Assembly (NCBI RefSeq): GCF_004322705.1
Contig: NZ_SIZZ01000002.1
Coordinates: forward strand, 186,001 to 250,000
From: Dyella terrae
GTDB lineage: Bacteria > Pseudomonadota > Gammaproteobacteria > Xanthomonadales > Rhodanobacteraceae
Direction: 5' to 3'
Length of the DNA stretch: 64,000 nt
Made by a program: the position numbers and the translations under genes. Below the pieces are notes generated by a model, which had not been told where the DNA came from, searched no databases, and saw only the letters and a program-made list of their open reading frames with translations. Of the stretch, positions 25,012-34,164 are shown piece by piece; position 1 is the first letter of the stretch, and each line of letters starts with the position of its first letter.

Positions 25012-27084
25012 TCAGGCGAGCCCGATCAGCACCAGCAACATGTCGATCAACTTGATGCCGGCGAACGGCACGACCATGCCGCCAAGGCCATAGACCAGCA
25101 GGTTGCGGCGAAGCAGGGCAGCGGCGCCCAGCGCGCGATACTTCACGCCTTTCAGTGCCAGCGGGATCAGGCAGATGATGATCAGCGCGTTGAAGATCAC
25201 CGCCGACAGGATGGCGCTCTGCGGCGTGGCCAGGTGCATGACGTTGAGAGTGTCAAGCGCGGGGTAGGTCGTGGCGAAGGCCGCCGGAATGATGGCGAAG
25301 TACTTCGCGATGTCGTTGGCGATCGAGAACGTCGTCAACGCACCGCGCGTGATCAGCATCTGCTTGCCGATCGCCACCACTTCGATGAGCTTGGTCGGAT
25401 TCGAATCCAGGTCGACCATGTTGCCGGCTTCTTTCGCGGCCTGCGTGCCGGTGTTCATGGCGACGGCCACGTCCGCCTGCGCCAGGGCGGGCGCATCGTT
25501 GGTCCCGTCGCCACACATCGCCACCAGGCGGTTTTCCGCCTGAATCTTGCGGATCAACTTGAGCTTGGCTTCCGGCGTGGCTTCGGCGAGAAAGTCATCG
25601 ACACCGGCTTCAGCAGCAATGGCAGCGGCCGTCAGCGGATTGTCGCCGGTGATCATCACCGTCTTGATCCCCATGCGGCGCATTTCAGCGAAGCGTTCGC
25701 GAATGCCGCCCTTGACGATGTCCTTCAGCTCGATCACGCCCAATGCGGTCGACCCTTCGGTGACAATCAACGGCGTTGCGCCCCGGCGGGCCACTTCCTC
25801 GGCGACTCGCTTCACGAGCGGCGGGAGATGGCTGCCACCGGCCTCCAGATACTTCTCCACTGCATCGAGCGCGCCCTTGCGGATGTGACGTTCGCCGATA
25901 TCCACGCCACTCATGCGGGTCTGTGCCGTGAAGGGCACGAACACCGCATGGTCCTGTTCAATCTGGCGCTCGCGCAGGCCGAAACGCTCCTTCGCCAGCA
26001 CCACGACGCTGCGGCCTTCGGGTGTTTCGTCCGCCAGCGAGGCGAGTTGCGCGGCATCGGCGAGGATCGATTCCTCGACACCCGGCGCCGGCAGGAACGC
26101 CACCGCCTGGCGATTGCCCAGCGTGATCGTTCCGGTCTTGTCGAGCAGAAGCACGTCCACGTCGCCGGCCGCCTCAACTGCGCGACCGGACGTGGCGATC
26201 ACGTTGGCGCGGATCATGCGCTCCATGCCGGCAATGCCGATGGCGGAGAGAAGCGCGCCAATGGTGGTGGGGATCAGGCAGACCAGCAGCGCGACCAGCA
26301 CGGTGAGCGTGATCGGATGGCCGTGGCCAGCGGCCTGCACGCTGTAGATCGAGTAGGGCAGCAGCGTGGCGCAGGCCAGCAGGAAGATCAGCGTGAACTT
26401 CGCCAGCATGATCGTGAGGGCGATTTCGTTCGGCGTCTTGCGACGCGATGCGCCTTCGACCATCGCGATCATTCGGTCGAGGAAGCTCTCGCCCGGATTG
26501 CTGGTGATGCGCACGACCAGCCAGTCGGAGAGCACGCGCGTGCCACCGGTGACGGCGCTGCGATCGCCGCCCGACTCGCGGATCACCGGTGCGGATTCAC
26601 CCGTGATGGCGCTCTCATCGACGCTTGCTGCACCGACCACCACTTCGCCATCGCCAGGCAGCGTCTCGCCGGCTTCGACCAGCACCAGGTCGCCGCTGCG
26701 AAGGTCACTGGAGGTGACGAACACCACCGAGGAATCCTTGTGCGGCGCCGACAGCTTCTTGGCCAGTACGTCCTTGCGCGAGCTGCGCAGCGACTCGGCC
26801 TGCGCCTTGCCGCGTCCTTCGGCAATGGCTTCGGCGAAGTTGGCGAACAGCAGCGTGAACCACAGCCAGATGCTCACCCAGAAGATGAAGCTGGCGGGCG
26901 CCTCGCCGTGCCCGGCCAGCGCCTGGCCCCACAGCAGCGTGGTCAGCACGCTGCATACGAAGACCACGAACATCACCGGATTGCGGAACTGCTGCTTCGG
27001 CGACAGCTTGCGCACGGCGTCGGCCATGGCCTTGAGAATCAGTTCGCGATCGAAACCGCGCATTGCATGCGAATGCGATGACAT
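25012..27084 (-). CDS. kdpB: K+-transporting P-type ATPase subunit KdpB
   Basis: A 690-residue catalytic subunit of the KdpFABC pump. The phosphorylated aspartate is in [12 protein letters not shown] (Asp315), the actuator TGES is at residues 161-164, and the hinge [20 protein letters not shown] and the [20 protein letters not shown] region are intact. About seven membrane segments surround them. It starts 18 bases after the kdpA stop. It couples ATP hydrolysis to high-affinity K+ uptake through KdpA. Confidence 0.98.
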   Translation of the reverse strand: MSSHSHAMRGFDRELILKAMADAVRKLSPKQQFRNPVMFVVFVCSVLTTLLWGQALAGHGEAPASFIFWVSIWLWFTLLFANFAEAIAEGRGKAQAESLRSSRKDVLAKKLSAPHKDSSVVFVTSSDLRSGDLVLVEAGETLPGDGEVVVGAASVDESAITGESAPVIRESGGDRSAVTGGTRVLSDWLVVRITSNPGESFLDRMIAMVEGASRRKTPNEIALTIMLAKFTLIFLLACATLLPYSIYSVQAAGHGHPITLTVLVALLVCLIPTTIGALLSAIGIAGMERMIRANVIATSGRAVEAAGDVDVLLLDKTGTITLGNRQAVAFLPAPGVEESILADAAQLASLADETPEGRSVVVLAKERFGLRERQIEQDHAVFVPFTAQTRMSGVDIGERHIRKGALDAVEKYLEAGGSHLPPLVKRVAEEVARRGATPLIVTEGSTALGVIELKDIVKGGIRERFAEMRRMGIKTVMITGDNPLTAAAIAAEAGVDDFLAEATPEAKLKLIRKIQAENRLVAMCGDGTNDAPALAQADVAVAMNTGTQAAKEAGNMVDLDSNPTKLIEVVAIGKQMLITRGALTTFSIANDIAKYFAIIPAAFATTYPALDTLNVMHLATPQSAILSAVIFNALIIICLIPLALKGVKYRALGAAALLRRNLLVYGLGGMVVPFAGIKLIDMLLVLIGLA

Positions 27085-27102
27085 GAGTCGATGCCTCGTG
27101 AA

Positions 27103-28905
27103 TCAATGAGCCGACATCAGGAACTCGGCGATCGGGCCAAGTGCCAGTGCGGGAAGGAAGGTAAGTGCGCCGACCACGATGACGATGCAGGCGAGCAGGA
27201 CCACGAAGAGCGGCGTATGCGTCGGCAGCGTGCCGGCGGAGGCAGGTACATGGCGCTTGGCGGCGAGCGAACCGGCCATGGCGAGCATGGCGATGGCCAG
27301 GAGGAAGCGCGCCAGGAACATGCAGATGCCAAGCAGGACGTTCCAGAAGGGCGTATTGGCGGACAGGCCACCGAAGGCGCTGCCGTTGTTGTTCGCGGCG
27401 GAGGTCACGGCATAAAGCATTTCGCTGAAGCCGTGCGCACCCGGATTGGCGACGCCCGCAACACCCGCAGGCGTCATTACAGCAACGGCCGTACCCACCA
27501 CCACGAGCGCGCAAGGCACCAGCACGGCGAGGCTGGCCATTTTCATTTCGTGCGCTTCAATCTTCTTGCCGAGGTACTCCGGCGTGCGGCCGACCATCAG
27601 TCCGGCGATGAAAACGGCCACCACCGCGAAGGCCAGCATGCCGTAAAGACCCGAGCCGACGCCGCCGAAGATCACCTCGCCCAGCTGCATCAGCCACATG
27701 GGAACGAGGCCACCGAGCGGCGTGAGCGAGTCGTGCATGTTGTTGACCGCGCCACAGGAAGCGGCCGTGGTAATCGCGGTGAACAAGCCGCTGGAGGCGA
27801 TGCCAAAACGGGTTTCCTTGCCCTCCATGTTGCCGCCCGACTGCAAGGCGCTGGCATGGGTATCGAGCGCCAGGCCGTGCATGGCGGGGCTGGCGGCCTG
27901 CTCGGCGGCAATGACGCCAGCGGTGAGCGGGATGAAGATCAGCAGCATGGTGGCGAGGATCGCCCAGCCCTGCCGCCGGTCTCCCACCATGCTGCCGAAG
28001 GTGTAGCAAAGTCCCGCCGGGATCAAAAAGATCGCCAGCATCTCGAGGAAATTGCTGAAAGGTGTCGGGTTTTCGTACGGATGCGCGGAGTTGGCGTTGA
28101 AAAAGCCACCGCCATTGGTACCCAGCTGCTTGATCGCGATCTGCGACGCGGCGGGGCCCATCGGCAGGGTTTGCGAACTCACCGGTGACGTACGCGTGAC
28201 ATCGTGGCCCTGCGCATCCTTGACGACATTGCCGTTAGCATCCTTGACGGTTTCGGTCATGGTCGTGGCCTGCACCGTCGGGACATCGACGTAGTCACGC
28301 AGGTTCTGCACCACGCCCTGCGATGCCAGCAGCAAAGCCAGGATGAACGAGAACGGCAACAGGATGTAGACCGTGCTGCGCGTCATGTCGACCCAGAAGT
28401 TGCCGACGCTGTCGGCGCTGCGACGGGCGAAGCCACGCACCACGGCCACTAGCACGGCAATGCCCGTCGCCGCCGAGAGGAAATTCTGTACGGCCAGGCC
28501 GAGCATCTGCGTGAGATAGCTCATCGTGCTTTCGCCGCCGTAACCCTGCCAGTTGGTATTGGCGACAAAGCTGATGGCGGTGTTCATCGCCGAGTCCGGC
28601 GTCACTGCACCAAAGTGCTGCGGATTCAGCGGCAACCACTGCTGCACGCGCTGCAGCGCATACACCACCAGCAAGCCAGCCATGTTGAACAGCAGCATGG
28701 CGAACGCGTAGCGACGCCAGCCCATCTGCTCGCCCGCATCGACGCCGCTGAGGCGGTACAGAGCCTTTTCGATCGGCGCACCCTTGCGTGTCACGCCGTT
28801 GGCCTGCTCGGCGAAGACCAGGGCCATATACGCACCGACGGGCTTCACCAGCAGCAACAGCACGACCAGGTAGATCGCCAGTTGGAGCAAGTCATTGGAA
28901 GTCAT
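27103..28905 (-). CDS. kdpA: K+-transporting ATPase subunit KdpA
   Basis: A 600-residue channel-like subunit with about ten membrane segments that binds and translocates K+. Visible signatures include SFVANTNWQGYGGEST (first selectivity loop region), KQLGTNGGGFFNANSAHPYENP, SCGAVNNMHDSLTPLGGLVPM and SAANNNGSAFGGL. These contain the four selectivity-filter glycines of the SKT superfamily. Its ATG overlaps the kdpF stop by 3 bases. Typical length. Confidence 0.98.
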   Translation of the reverse strand: MTSNDLLQLAIYLVVLLLLVKPVGAYMALVFAEQANGVTRKGAPIEKALYRLSGVDAGEQMGWRRYAFAMLLFNMAGLLVVYALQRVQQWLPLNPQHFGAVTPDSAMNTAISFVANTNWQGYGGESTMSYLTQMLGLAVQNFLSAATGIAVLVAVVRGFARRSADSVGNFWVDMTRSTVYILLPFSFILALLLASQGVVQNLRDYVDVPTVQATTMTETVKDANGNVVKDAQGHDVTRTSPVSSQTLPMGPAASQIAIKQLGTNGGGFFNANSAHPYENPTPFSNFLEMLAIFLIPAGLCYTFGSMVGDRRQGWAILATMLLIFIPLTAGVIAAEQAASPAMHGLALDTHASALQSGGNMEGKETRFGIASSGLFTAITTAASCGAVNNMHDSLTPLGGLVPMWLMQLGEVIFGGVGSGLYGMLAFAVVAVFIAGLMVGRTPEYLGKKIEAHEMKMASLAVLVPCALVVVGTAVAVMTPAGVAGVANPGAHGFSEMLYAVTSAANNNGSAFGGLSANTPFWNVLLGICMFLARFLLAIAMLAMAGSLAAKRHVPASAGTLPTHTPLFVVLLACIVIVVGALTFLPALALGPIAEFLMSAH

Positions 28906-28994
28906 TCAAACCACTCCGGCTTGAGCAGGGCCACGCACAGGTAACCCAGCAAGGCCACGGCGATGACCGCGGCCAGGGCATAGAAAATGTTCAT
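28902..28994 (-). CDS. kdpF: K+-transporting ATPase subunit KdpF
   Basis: A 30-residue single-span peptide, MNIFYALAAVIAVALLGYLC followed by a short tail ending LLKPEWFE, the KdpF pattern. It stabilises the Kdp complex. The ATG at 28994 has a GGAG 7 bases upstream, and the stop overlaps the kdpA start (ATGA). Confidence 0.93.
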   Translation of the reverse strand: MNIFYALAAVIAVALLGYLCVALLKPEWFE

Positions 28995-29008
28995 GGGGAA
29001 ACTCCGCG

Positions 29009-29101
29009 TCAGGGACGGCGACCGAGTCGGTCGCAGATCAGCAGGAAACCGATCGATGCGGCGAGCAGGACGAACGAAAAGAGCAGGTAGATGACGTCCA
29101 T
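29009..29101 (-). CDS. Small single-span membrane protein upstream of kdpF
   Basis: A 30-residue peptide with one membrane segment (about residues 4-23, DVIYLLFSFVLLAASIGFLL) and a basic end containing CDRLGRR. It lies 14 bases upstream of kdpF and is the first gene of the operon. It is not KdpF itself, which follows. No strong ribosome binding site is visible, so support rests on position, hydrophobic pattern and the clean start and stop. It may be an additional small subunit or regulator of the pump. Confidence 0.6.
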   Translation of the reverse strand: MDVIYLLFSFVLLAASIGFLLICDRLGRRP

Positions 29102-29276
29102 GGAATCAAGGCGCCGTGTGGGTTGGGAACGGTGCCCATTGTCGAAAGCGGCGCATAACAAAGGGGTAGCGAAATCCAGCGTTGGCGTATAGAACGCGTA
29201 AATTCTTGGGTGCCCGATCGCACCGCCGCCTCGCCAGCGCAACACGTTCGCAAGGACGGCCCGCTAGTCTTCAACC

Positions 29277-30458
29277 ATGCCGACTCCCAAGCCCCATGCC
29301 GCCTGGCACGTTTTCCTGGCCTTCCTGTCCCTGGGCCTGACGTCGTTCGGTGGACCCATCGCGCACCTGGGATACTTTCGTCGCGCGTTCGTGACGCAAC
29401 GTCAGTGGCTGGACGAAACCCATTTCGCGCACTTGCTGGGCCTGTGCCAGCTTCTGCCAGGGCCGGCCAGCAGCCAGCTGGGTTTCGCCATCGGCCTGCA
29501 TCGCGCCGGATGGCGTGGCGGGCTGGCGGCGTTTGCGGGGTTCACGCTTCCGTCGGCCTTGCTGATGTTCGCGTTCGCGCTGTGGCTGCCGCGTGGTCCG
29601 TGGGGTGGCGCGGTCATCCACGGCTTGAAGCTGGTGGCCGTCGTGGTGGTCGGGCAGGCGATGGCCGGGATGTGGCGCAACCTGATCCCCGACGCGCCGC
29701 GTCGATGCATCGCCGTGCTGGTGGGAGCAGCGTTGTTGTTCTGGCCACAGCCGTGGATGTCATGGCTGGCCGTGTTGCTGGCGGCGGGACTCGGCCTGGC
29801 CCTGCGTCGCGACATGTCATGCGGTGAAGTAGCCGTAGCGCCGGCAGCGCGCGGCAGCGGAAGCTGGGCGTTGATCGGTTACGCGCTGATGCTGGTCGCC
29901 AGCTTCGCATTCATCGCGCATGGTCCGCTTTGGCAACGCACGACGGCAGCCTTGTACCAGGCGGGTGCGCTGGTCTTTGGGGGTGGCCATGTCGTGCTGC
30001 CCTTGCTCAAACAATCGCTGGTGGTGCCCGGACTGATTGACGAGAACAGTTTCCTCGCCGGTTACGGTGCTGCCCAGGCGGTGCCGGGGCCGATGTTCTC
30101 GCTGGCGACCTTCCTCGGCCAACGCATCGCTGGATGGCCGGGGGCGTTGGCTGGATTGCTGGCGATGTTCGTGCCGGGACTGCTGCTGGTCGTCGGCGTG
30201 TTGCCGTGGTGGCACCGATTCGCCGCGCACGACCGGTGGCGCCACGCGGCGGCTGGCGTGCATGCCGCCGTGGTTGGCTTGTTGCTGGCGGCCTTCTGGA
30301 ATCCGGTCTGGATAGGGGCCATCCATGCGCCGGGCGACGTGGGCATCGTGGCCATCGCCTGGCTGGCGGCATGGCGTTGGCGGCTGCCGGCCTGGGCTGC
30401 GGTGTGCTGGTGCGTGTTGGCCGCCTGCGCGCTGAATGCCCTGGTTCCGTCGTATTGA
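29277..30458 (+). CDS. chrA: Chromate transporter ChrA
   Basis: A 393-residue inner membrane protein with two homologous CHR domains, that is, the long two-domain form. The first domain has LGLTSFGGPIAHLGYFRRAFV and LCQLLPGPASSQLGFAIG; the second has GALVFGGGHVVLPLLKQSLV and GYGAAQAVPGPMFSLATFLG. These are the CHR signatures. It exports chromate or related oxyanions. It is divergent from the kdp operon and has no chrB next to it. The ATG at 29277 lacks a strong ribosome binding site. Confidence 0.93.
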   Translation: MPTPKPHAAWHVFLAFLSLGLTSFGGPIAHLGYFRRAFVTQRQWLDETHFAHLLGLCQLLPGPASSQLGFAIGLHRAGWRGGLAAFAGFTLPSALLMFAFALWLPRGPWGGAVIHGLKLVAVVVVGQAMAGMWRNLIPDAPRRCIAVLVGAALLFWPQPWMSWLAVLLAAGLGLALRRDMSCGEVAVAPAARGSGSWALIGYALMLVASFAFIAHGPLWQRTTAALYQAGALVFGGGHVVLPLLKQSLVVPGLIDENSFLAGYGAAQAVPGPMFSLATFLGQRIAGWPGALAGLLAMFVPGLLLVVGVLPWWHRFAAHDRWRHAAAGVHAAVVGLLLAAFWNPVWIGAIHAPGDVGIVAIAWLAAWRWRLPAWAAVCWCVLAACALNALVPSY

Positions 30459-30535
30459 ACCTTTCATGCGATCCTTCGTCTGACGGGACGCGGCAAGGTC
30501 GCCGCGAATGATCCCATCCACAGGAGTCCGGATTG

Positions 30536-31585
30536 ATGCGTAAGTTGCGTTCGCTTGTTGCCTTGATGCTGCTTGCCTCTGGCTCTGCCATGGCGCAGGA
30601 CGCGGCACCTGCACCGGCAGGTTCGGTCGCCAATCTCGATGCAGTGGTCGTCAGCGGCATCCAGCCGGGCCCGGGCCTGTGGAAAGTCACCAAGGGTGAC
30701 CACGTGATGTGGGTGCTCGGCACCCTGTCGCCCTTGCCTGAGCGCATGCAGTGGAAGACCGACGAAATCGACGACGTCATCGCGCACTCGCAGGAAGTGC
30801 TGACGGCGCCGGCATTCGGCCTCAAGGCCAAGACGGGCTTTTTCGGCAAGCTGTTCCTGCTGCCGTCACTGATCGGCGCGCGCAAGAACCCCGATGGCAA
30901 GAGTTTGCAGGAAGAGGTTTCGCCGGAAGACTACGCGCGCTGGACGCGCCTCAAGCAGCAATACATTGGCAGCGATCGCAGCATCGAGGACTGGCGGCCC
31001 ATGTTCGCGGCTTTCGAGCTTTACGAAAAAGCCATCAAGCGCAATGGCCTCAATAGTTCCGGCGGCGTCAAGGACACCGTGCGCGACCTGGCCAAGAAGC
31101 ACAATGTGAAGGTCACAGCCACGCGTTACCAGATGGAAATCGAGGAGCCGCGCGCCGCGGTGAAGATGTTCAAGAGCGCGTCAATGGAAGACCGGCCGTG
31201 CTTCACCCAGACGCTGGACACCGTTGAGCACGGCCTGGGCCAGGTGACGGCGCGCGCCAATGCCTGGGCCGTTGGCGATATCGACGCCCTGCGCAGCCTG
31301 CCGATGAAGGATGGCCGCGAAGCCTGCATCCAGGCGATCACCGGCGCGAGTTTCGCGGAAAAGCTGGGCTTCAAGGACGTTGAGCAACACGTCCGCCAGT
31401 TGTGGTTCGAATCGGTCGATCGCGCTCTGTCCAGCAACGCGCAGACGTTTGCCTTGCTGCCGATGGACGAAGTCCTTTCCGCGAACGGCTACCTCGCCCA
31501 GCTCAAGGCGCGTGGCTATACGGTGCAGTCGCCGCAGGAGCAGGACGAAGCCGCCGACCAGGCAGCCGACAACGGCGGGAACTGA
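30536..31585 (+). CDS. Exported TraB/GumN-family protein lacking the metal-site His
   Basis: A 349-residue periplasmic protein. The signal peptide is cleaved near residue 20 (MRKLRSLVALMLLASGSAMA). The domain start, LWKVTKGDHVMWVLGTLSPLP, aligns with the TraB/GumN pattern in which the usual GTIH metal ligand is here GTLS. The downstream RYQMEIEEP and TGASFAEKLG regions fit the fold. ATG 30536 follows an AGGAG nine bases upstream. The C-terminus is acidic and Gln-rich. Probably a non-metal or inactive relative; function unknown. Confidence 0.8.
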   Translation: MRKLRSLVALMLLASGSAMAQDAAPAPAGSVANLDAVVVSGIQPGPGLWKVTKGDHVMWVLGTLSPLPERMQWKTDEIDDVIAHSQEVLTAPAFGLKAKTGFFGKLFLLPSLIGARKNPDGKSLQEEVSPEDYARWTRLKQQYIGSDRSIEDWRPMFAAFELYEKAIKRNGLNSSGGVKDTVRDLAKKHNVKVTATRYQMEIEEPRAAVKMFKSASMEDRPCFTQTLDTVEHGLGQVTARANAWAVGDIDALRSLPMKDGREACIQAITGASFAEKLGFKDVEQHVRQLWFESVDRALSSNAQTFALLPMDEVLSANGYLAQLKARGYTVQSPQEQDEAADQAADNGGN

Positions 31586-31609
31586 CGCACGTCCTTCCCG
31601 CCGCAGGGA

Positions 31610-32554
31610 TCAGGCGCTGGCGTTGTCCAGCAGTGCGATCTCGTCGCGGTGCAGTTCAAGCGTCGTGGCGCCGAGCAGCTCGTCGAGCTGATCGAGGCTG
31701 GTGGCGCTGGCGATCGGTGCAGTAATGCCCGGTCGCGCCATCAGCCATGCCAGTGCCACTTGCGAGGGCCTGGCGTTGTGCGCCGCCGCCACCTTGTCCA
31801 GCGCATCCAGCACCGCGAGTCCCTTGGGATTGAGGTATTTCGCCACGCCGCCGCCCCGCGCCACGCTCTTGGCCAGATCGGCCTGCGTGCGGTACTTGCC
31901 GCTGAGGAAGCCGCTGGCCAGTGCGTAGTAGTTGATTACGCCAAGGCCGTGCTTCAGTGCGAGCGGTTCGAGTTCCTTCTCGTAACCTGCGCGGCTGACC
32001 AGGTTGTATTCCGGCTGCAGGGTTTCGTAGCGCGGCAAGGTGTATCGCGCGGCGACCTGCAGCGATTCCTCAAGGCGATCGGCGTTGTAGTTGGACGCGC
32101 CAATCACGCGTACCTTGCCCTCCTCGATCAGTCGCGAGAATTCGCCGAGCGTTTCGTGCAAAGGCACGGTCGCATCGTCCTGATGCGCCTGGTAAAGGTC
32201 GATGACATCGGTTTGCAGGCGCTGGAGCGAACCCTCCACGGCCTGGCGGATATTGATCGGCGACAGGCCCGGATGTTCGTTCCACTTGGCGACCTTGGTG
32301 GCGATGACCACATGGTCGCGCTTGCCGCTCTGGCGCAGCCACTTGCCGATGATGGTTTCCGATTCGCCGCCGCGATTGCCCGGCACCCACGCCGAGTAGG
32401 CGTCGGCCGTATCGATCAGGTTGAAGCCCGCATCGACGAAGGCATCGAGCAGGGCAAAGGAGCGCTTTTCATCGACGCTCCAGCCGAAGACGTTGCCACC
32501 GAAAGCGAGCGGGGCGACGGTAAGCGACGACTTTCCAAGGGGGCGCTGTTGCAT
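31610..32554 (-). CDS. Aldo/keto reductase
   Basis: A 314-residue NADPH-dependent TIM-barrel oxidoreductase of the YajO/Tas/Kvbeta-like group. Catalytic residues are visible as Asp and Tyr in LIDTADAYSAW, Lys in VIATKVAKW, and His in YQAHQDD. The cofactor end has IGASNYNADRLEE and VALAWLMARPGITAPIASA. The ATG at 32554 has an AGGA 10 bases upstream. It is convergent with the TraB-like gene and followed on the same strand by a second oxidoreductase. The substrate is unknown. Confidence 0.93.
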   Translation of the reverse strand: MQQRPLGKSSLTVAPLAFGGNVFGWSVDEKRSFALLDAFVDAGFNLIDTADAYSAWVPGNRGGESETIIGKWLRQSGKRDHVVIATKVAKWNEHPGLSPINIRQAVEGSLQRLQTDVIDLYQAHQDDATVPLHETLGEFSRLIEEGKVRVIGASNYNADRLEESLQVAARYTLPRYETLQPEYNLVSRAGYEKELEPLALKHGLGVINYYALASGFLSGKYRTQADLAKSVARGGGVAKYLNPKGLAVLDALDKVAAAHNARPSQVALAWLMARPGITAPIASATSLDQLDELLGATTLELHRDEIALLDNASA

Positions 32555-32622
32555 GACGTGTCATTCCTGGGCGGCAAGAGATGAAGCATGCCAGAGGGCA
32601 CGTCGAAAGGATGTTGCGGCGA

Positions 32623-33645
32623 TCAGTCCGGGTCGCCCAGATGAACCAGGAGCTTGCCGAAGTTGCGACCCTTGAGCAGACCGATGAAGGCGTCGGGCGC
32701 ACTGGCGAGCCCCTCGACGATGTCTTCGCGATAGCGCATCGAGCCATCACGCAGCCACCCACCCATTTCCTTCAGGAACTCCGGATACGAACGCACGAAC
32801 TCCGACTGGATGAAGCCACGCAAAGTGATGCTGCGTGTCAGCACGCTGCGCATGAGCGCGGGAAGGCGATCGTTCTCTCCTTTGTTCGAGCCGTCGTCGT
32901 TGTAGCTGGCAATCAGTCCGCACAGCGGCACGCGGGCGTAAGTATTGAGCAGCGGCCACACGGCATCCCACACGGCGCCGCCGACATTCTCGAAATAGAC
33001 ATCGATGCCATCGGGGCAGGCCTGCTTCAATTGCCCGGCGAAATCCGGCGCGCGGTGATCGATGGCGACATCGAAGCCCAGTTCATCGCGCACATAGGCG
33101 CACTTGTCGGGGCCGCCGGCGATACCGACGGCACGCGCGCCGTGCAGCTTCGCGATTTGCCCCACCACGGAACCGACGGCCCCACTGGCGGCCGCCACCA
33201 CCAGCGTTTCACCCGCCTTGGGCTTGCCGATTTCGCGCAAGCCGGACCACGCCGTGAAGCCCGGCATCCCGTAGACGCCAAGCGCCGTGGACACCGGCGC
33301 CTGCGTGGGATCGAGCTTGCGCACGATCTGCTTCGGCGATGCCAGTGCATGCGTTTGCCAGCCTGCGTAGGCGAGCACGATGTCGCCGGCCTGATACGCA
33401 GGATCCCTGGAGGCGATGACCTGGGCGACGGTGCCACCTTCCATCACCTCGCCGATCTCTACCGGTTTGGCGTAGGACTTCGCGGTGCTCATCCGGCCAC
33501 GCATGTACGGATCCAGCGAGAGGTAGAGCACGCGAAGCAAAACCTGGCCTTGGGACGGCTCGGCGAGTTCGACGTCCTCGAGCCGGAAATCGGCCGGCGT
33601 GGGTTCACCCTTGGGGCGGGCGGCGAGCAGGATGCGCTGGGCCAT
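32623..33645 (-). CDS. NADP-dependent oxidoreductase, MDR family (CurA/YncB-like)
   Basis: A 340-residue zinc-free medium-chain reductase of the prostaglandin/leukotriene B4 reductase group, acting on enones and related aldehydes. It begins AQRILLAARPKGEPTPADFRLE and has LSLDPYMRGRMS, the nucleotide-binding VVAAASGAVGSVVGQIAKLHG and CGLIASYND. The ATG at 33645 is chosen by family length. The longer frame to 33708 adds no conserved residues. No clear ribosome binding site. Its upstream region is filled by repeat copy E2. Confidence 0.92.
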   Translation of the reverse strand: MAQRILLAARPKGEPTPADFRLEDVELAEPSQGQVLLRVLYLSLDPYMRGRMSTAKSYAKPVEIGEVMEGGTVAQVIASRDPAYQAGDIVLAYAGWQTHALASPKQIVRKLDPTQAPVSTALGVYGMPGFTAWSGLREIGKPKAGETLVVAAASGAVGSVVGQIAKLHGARAVGIAGGPDKCAYVRDELGFDVAIDHRAPDFAGQLKQACPDGIDVYFENVGGAVWDAVWPLLNTYARVPLCGLIASYNDDGSNKGENDRLPALMRSVLTRSITLRGFIQSEFVRSYPEFLKEMGGWLRDGSMRYREDIVEGLASAPDAFIGLLKGRNFGKLLVHLGDPD

Positions 33646-33724
33646 GGCGGTGGGGCGGCGAGTTGAGGGTGTTGGGAGGGTGGTCGCTCTATGGGTAGCA
33701 GACCGCAAGTCGCGCCGCCGTTAA

Positions 33725-33889
33725 GTCGCCTGCTGCGCGGGCTGCGGGGCCGGCTGCTGCGCAGCCTGTAAAGCCGCCCGCTTCGCGGGCTGTAAACAGG
33801 GAACAGGGAAAAGCCTCAGGCCCTGTTCGCCGCGGATCTCCGCTTTTCCCCGTTTACAGCTCGCGTTAGCGAGCGGCTTTACAGGCTGC
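33725..33889. repeat. Heptamer palindrome, copy E2, with nested hairpins
   Basis: The core has 17-bp perfect terminal inverted repeats (33761-33777 and 33873-33889). Inside them are a GCCCGC-TTC-GCGGGC hairpin with heptamers TAAACAG GGAACAG GGAAAAG on the left, and a GCTCGC/GCGAGC hairpin with TAAACGG GGAAAAG on the right (minus strand). Further hairpins of the same kind (GGCTGC-TGC-GCAGCC at 33752-33766) extend it leftwards. The stop codon of the small gene at 33866 lies in its right arm. Confidence 0.85.
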
Positions 33890-34057
33890 GACAGCGGCCG
33901 GCTTCACAGGAGGCGCAGCCTCCGGCTTCACTGCTCTGTATGCAGCCGGCTTCACAGGAGGCGCAGCCTCCGACTCCACCCCGGCAAGCCGCCGGGCGAG
34001 CTCCGGATCCGTAATGTGCCCGTGCATAAACAGCAAACCCGTAAACAAGGAAGCCAT
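33866..34057 (-). CDS. Small protein with repeat-derived C-terminal tail, 63 aa
   Basis: I do not recognise this protein. The ATG at 34057 has GAGG 7 bases upstream, which supports translation. Residues 1-27 (MASLFTGLLFMHGHITDPEL followed by ARRLAGV) look like a genuine short protein with a hydrophobic N-terminus. Residues 30-63 are low complexity: two 16-residue units starting EAAPPVKPAA, encoded by two identical 28-base repeats. The last eight codons and the TAA stop lie inside palindrome E2. The tail therefore appears to have been created or replaced by repeat units. Confidence 0.6.
   Translation of the reverse strand: MASLFTGLLFMHGHITDPELARRLAGVESEAAPPVKPAAYRAVKPEAAPPVKPAAVAACKAAR
33897..33972. 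repeat. Two identical 28-bp direct repeats containing a hairpin
   Basis: Copies at 33897-33924 and 33945-33972 are identical and 48 bases apart, keeping the reading frame of the small gene. Each contains GGAGGC-GCA-GCCTCC, followed on the minus strand by TGTGAAGCC, which resembles the CTGTAAAGCC that follows hairpins in E2. Confidence 0.85.
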
Positions 34058-34164
34058 GACGACACCTCACGAGTGACTGCCAACTGGCAGGGCGCTCAAG
34101 GTAGCCAGGTCCCAGGTCCCGAAAAAGCGATATATTCGCAAGTCAGGCTTGAGGGGATTTCAAC

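Noticed and set aside
24736-27081. 781-codon plus-strand frame opposite kdpB and orf68
   Set aside because: KdpB is intact on the minus strand, and this frame has no recognisable motif.
29102-29276. KdpE binding site in the kdp/chrA intergenic region
   Set aside because: AT-rich stretches such as AATTTACGCGTTCTATACG (minus strand) are suggestive, but the match to the E. coli KdpE box is too weak to call.
33725-33972. CRISPR array
   Set aside because: There are only two exact direct repeats with a 20-base spacer, they lie inside a reading frame, and no cas gene is near.
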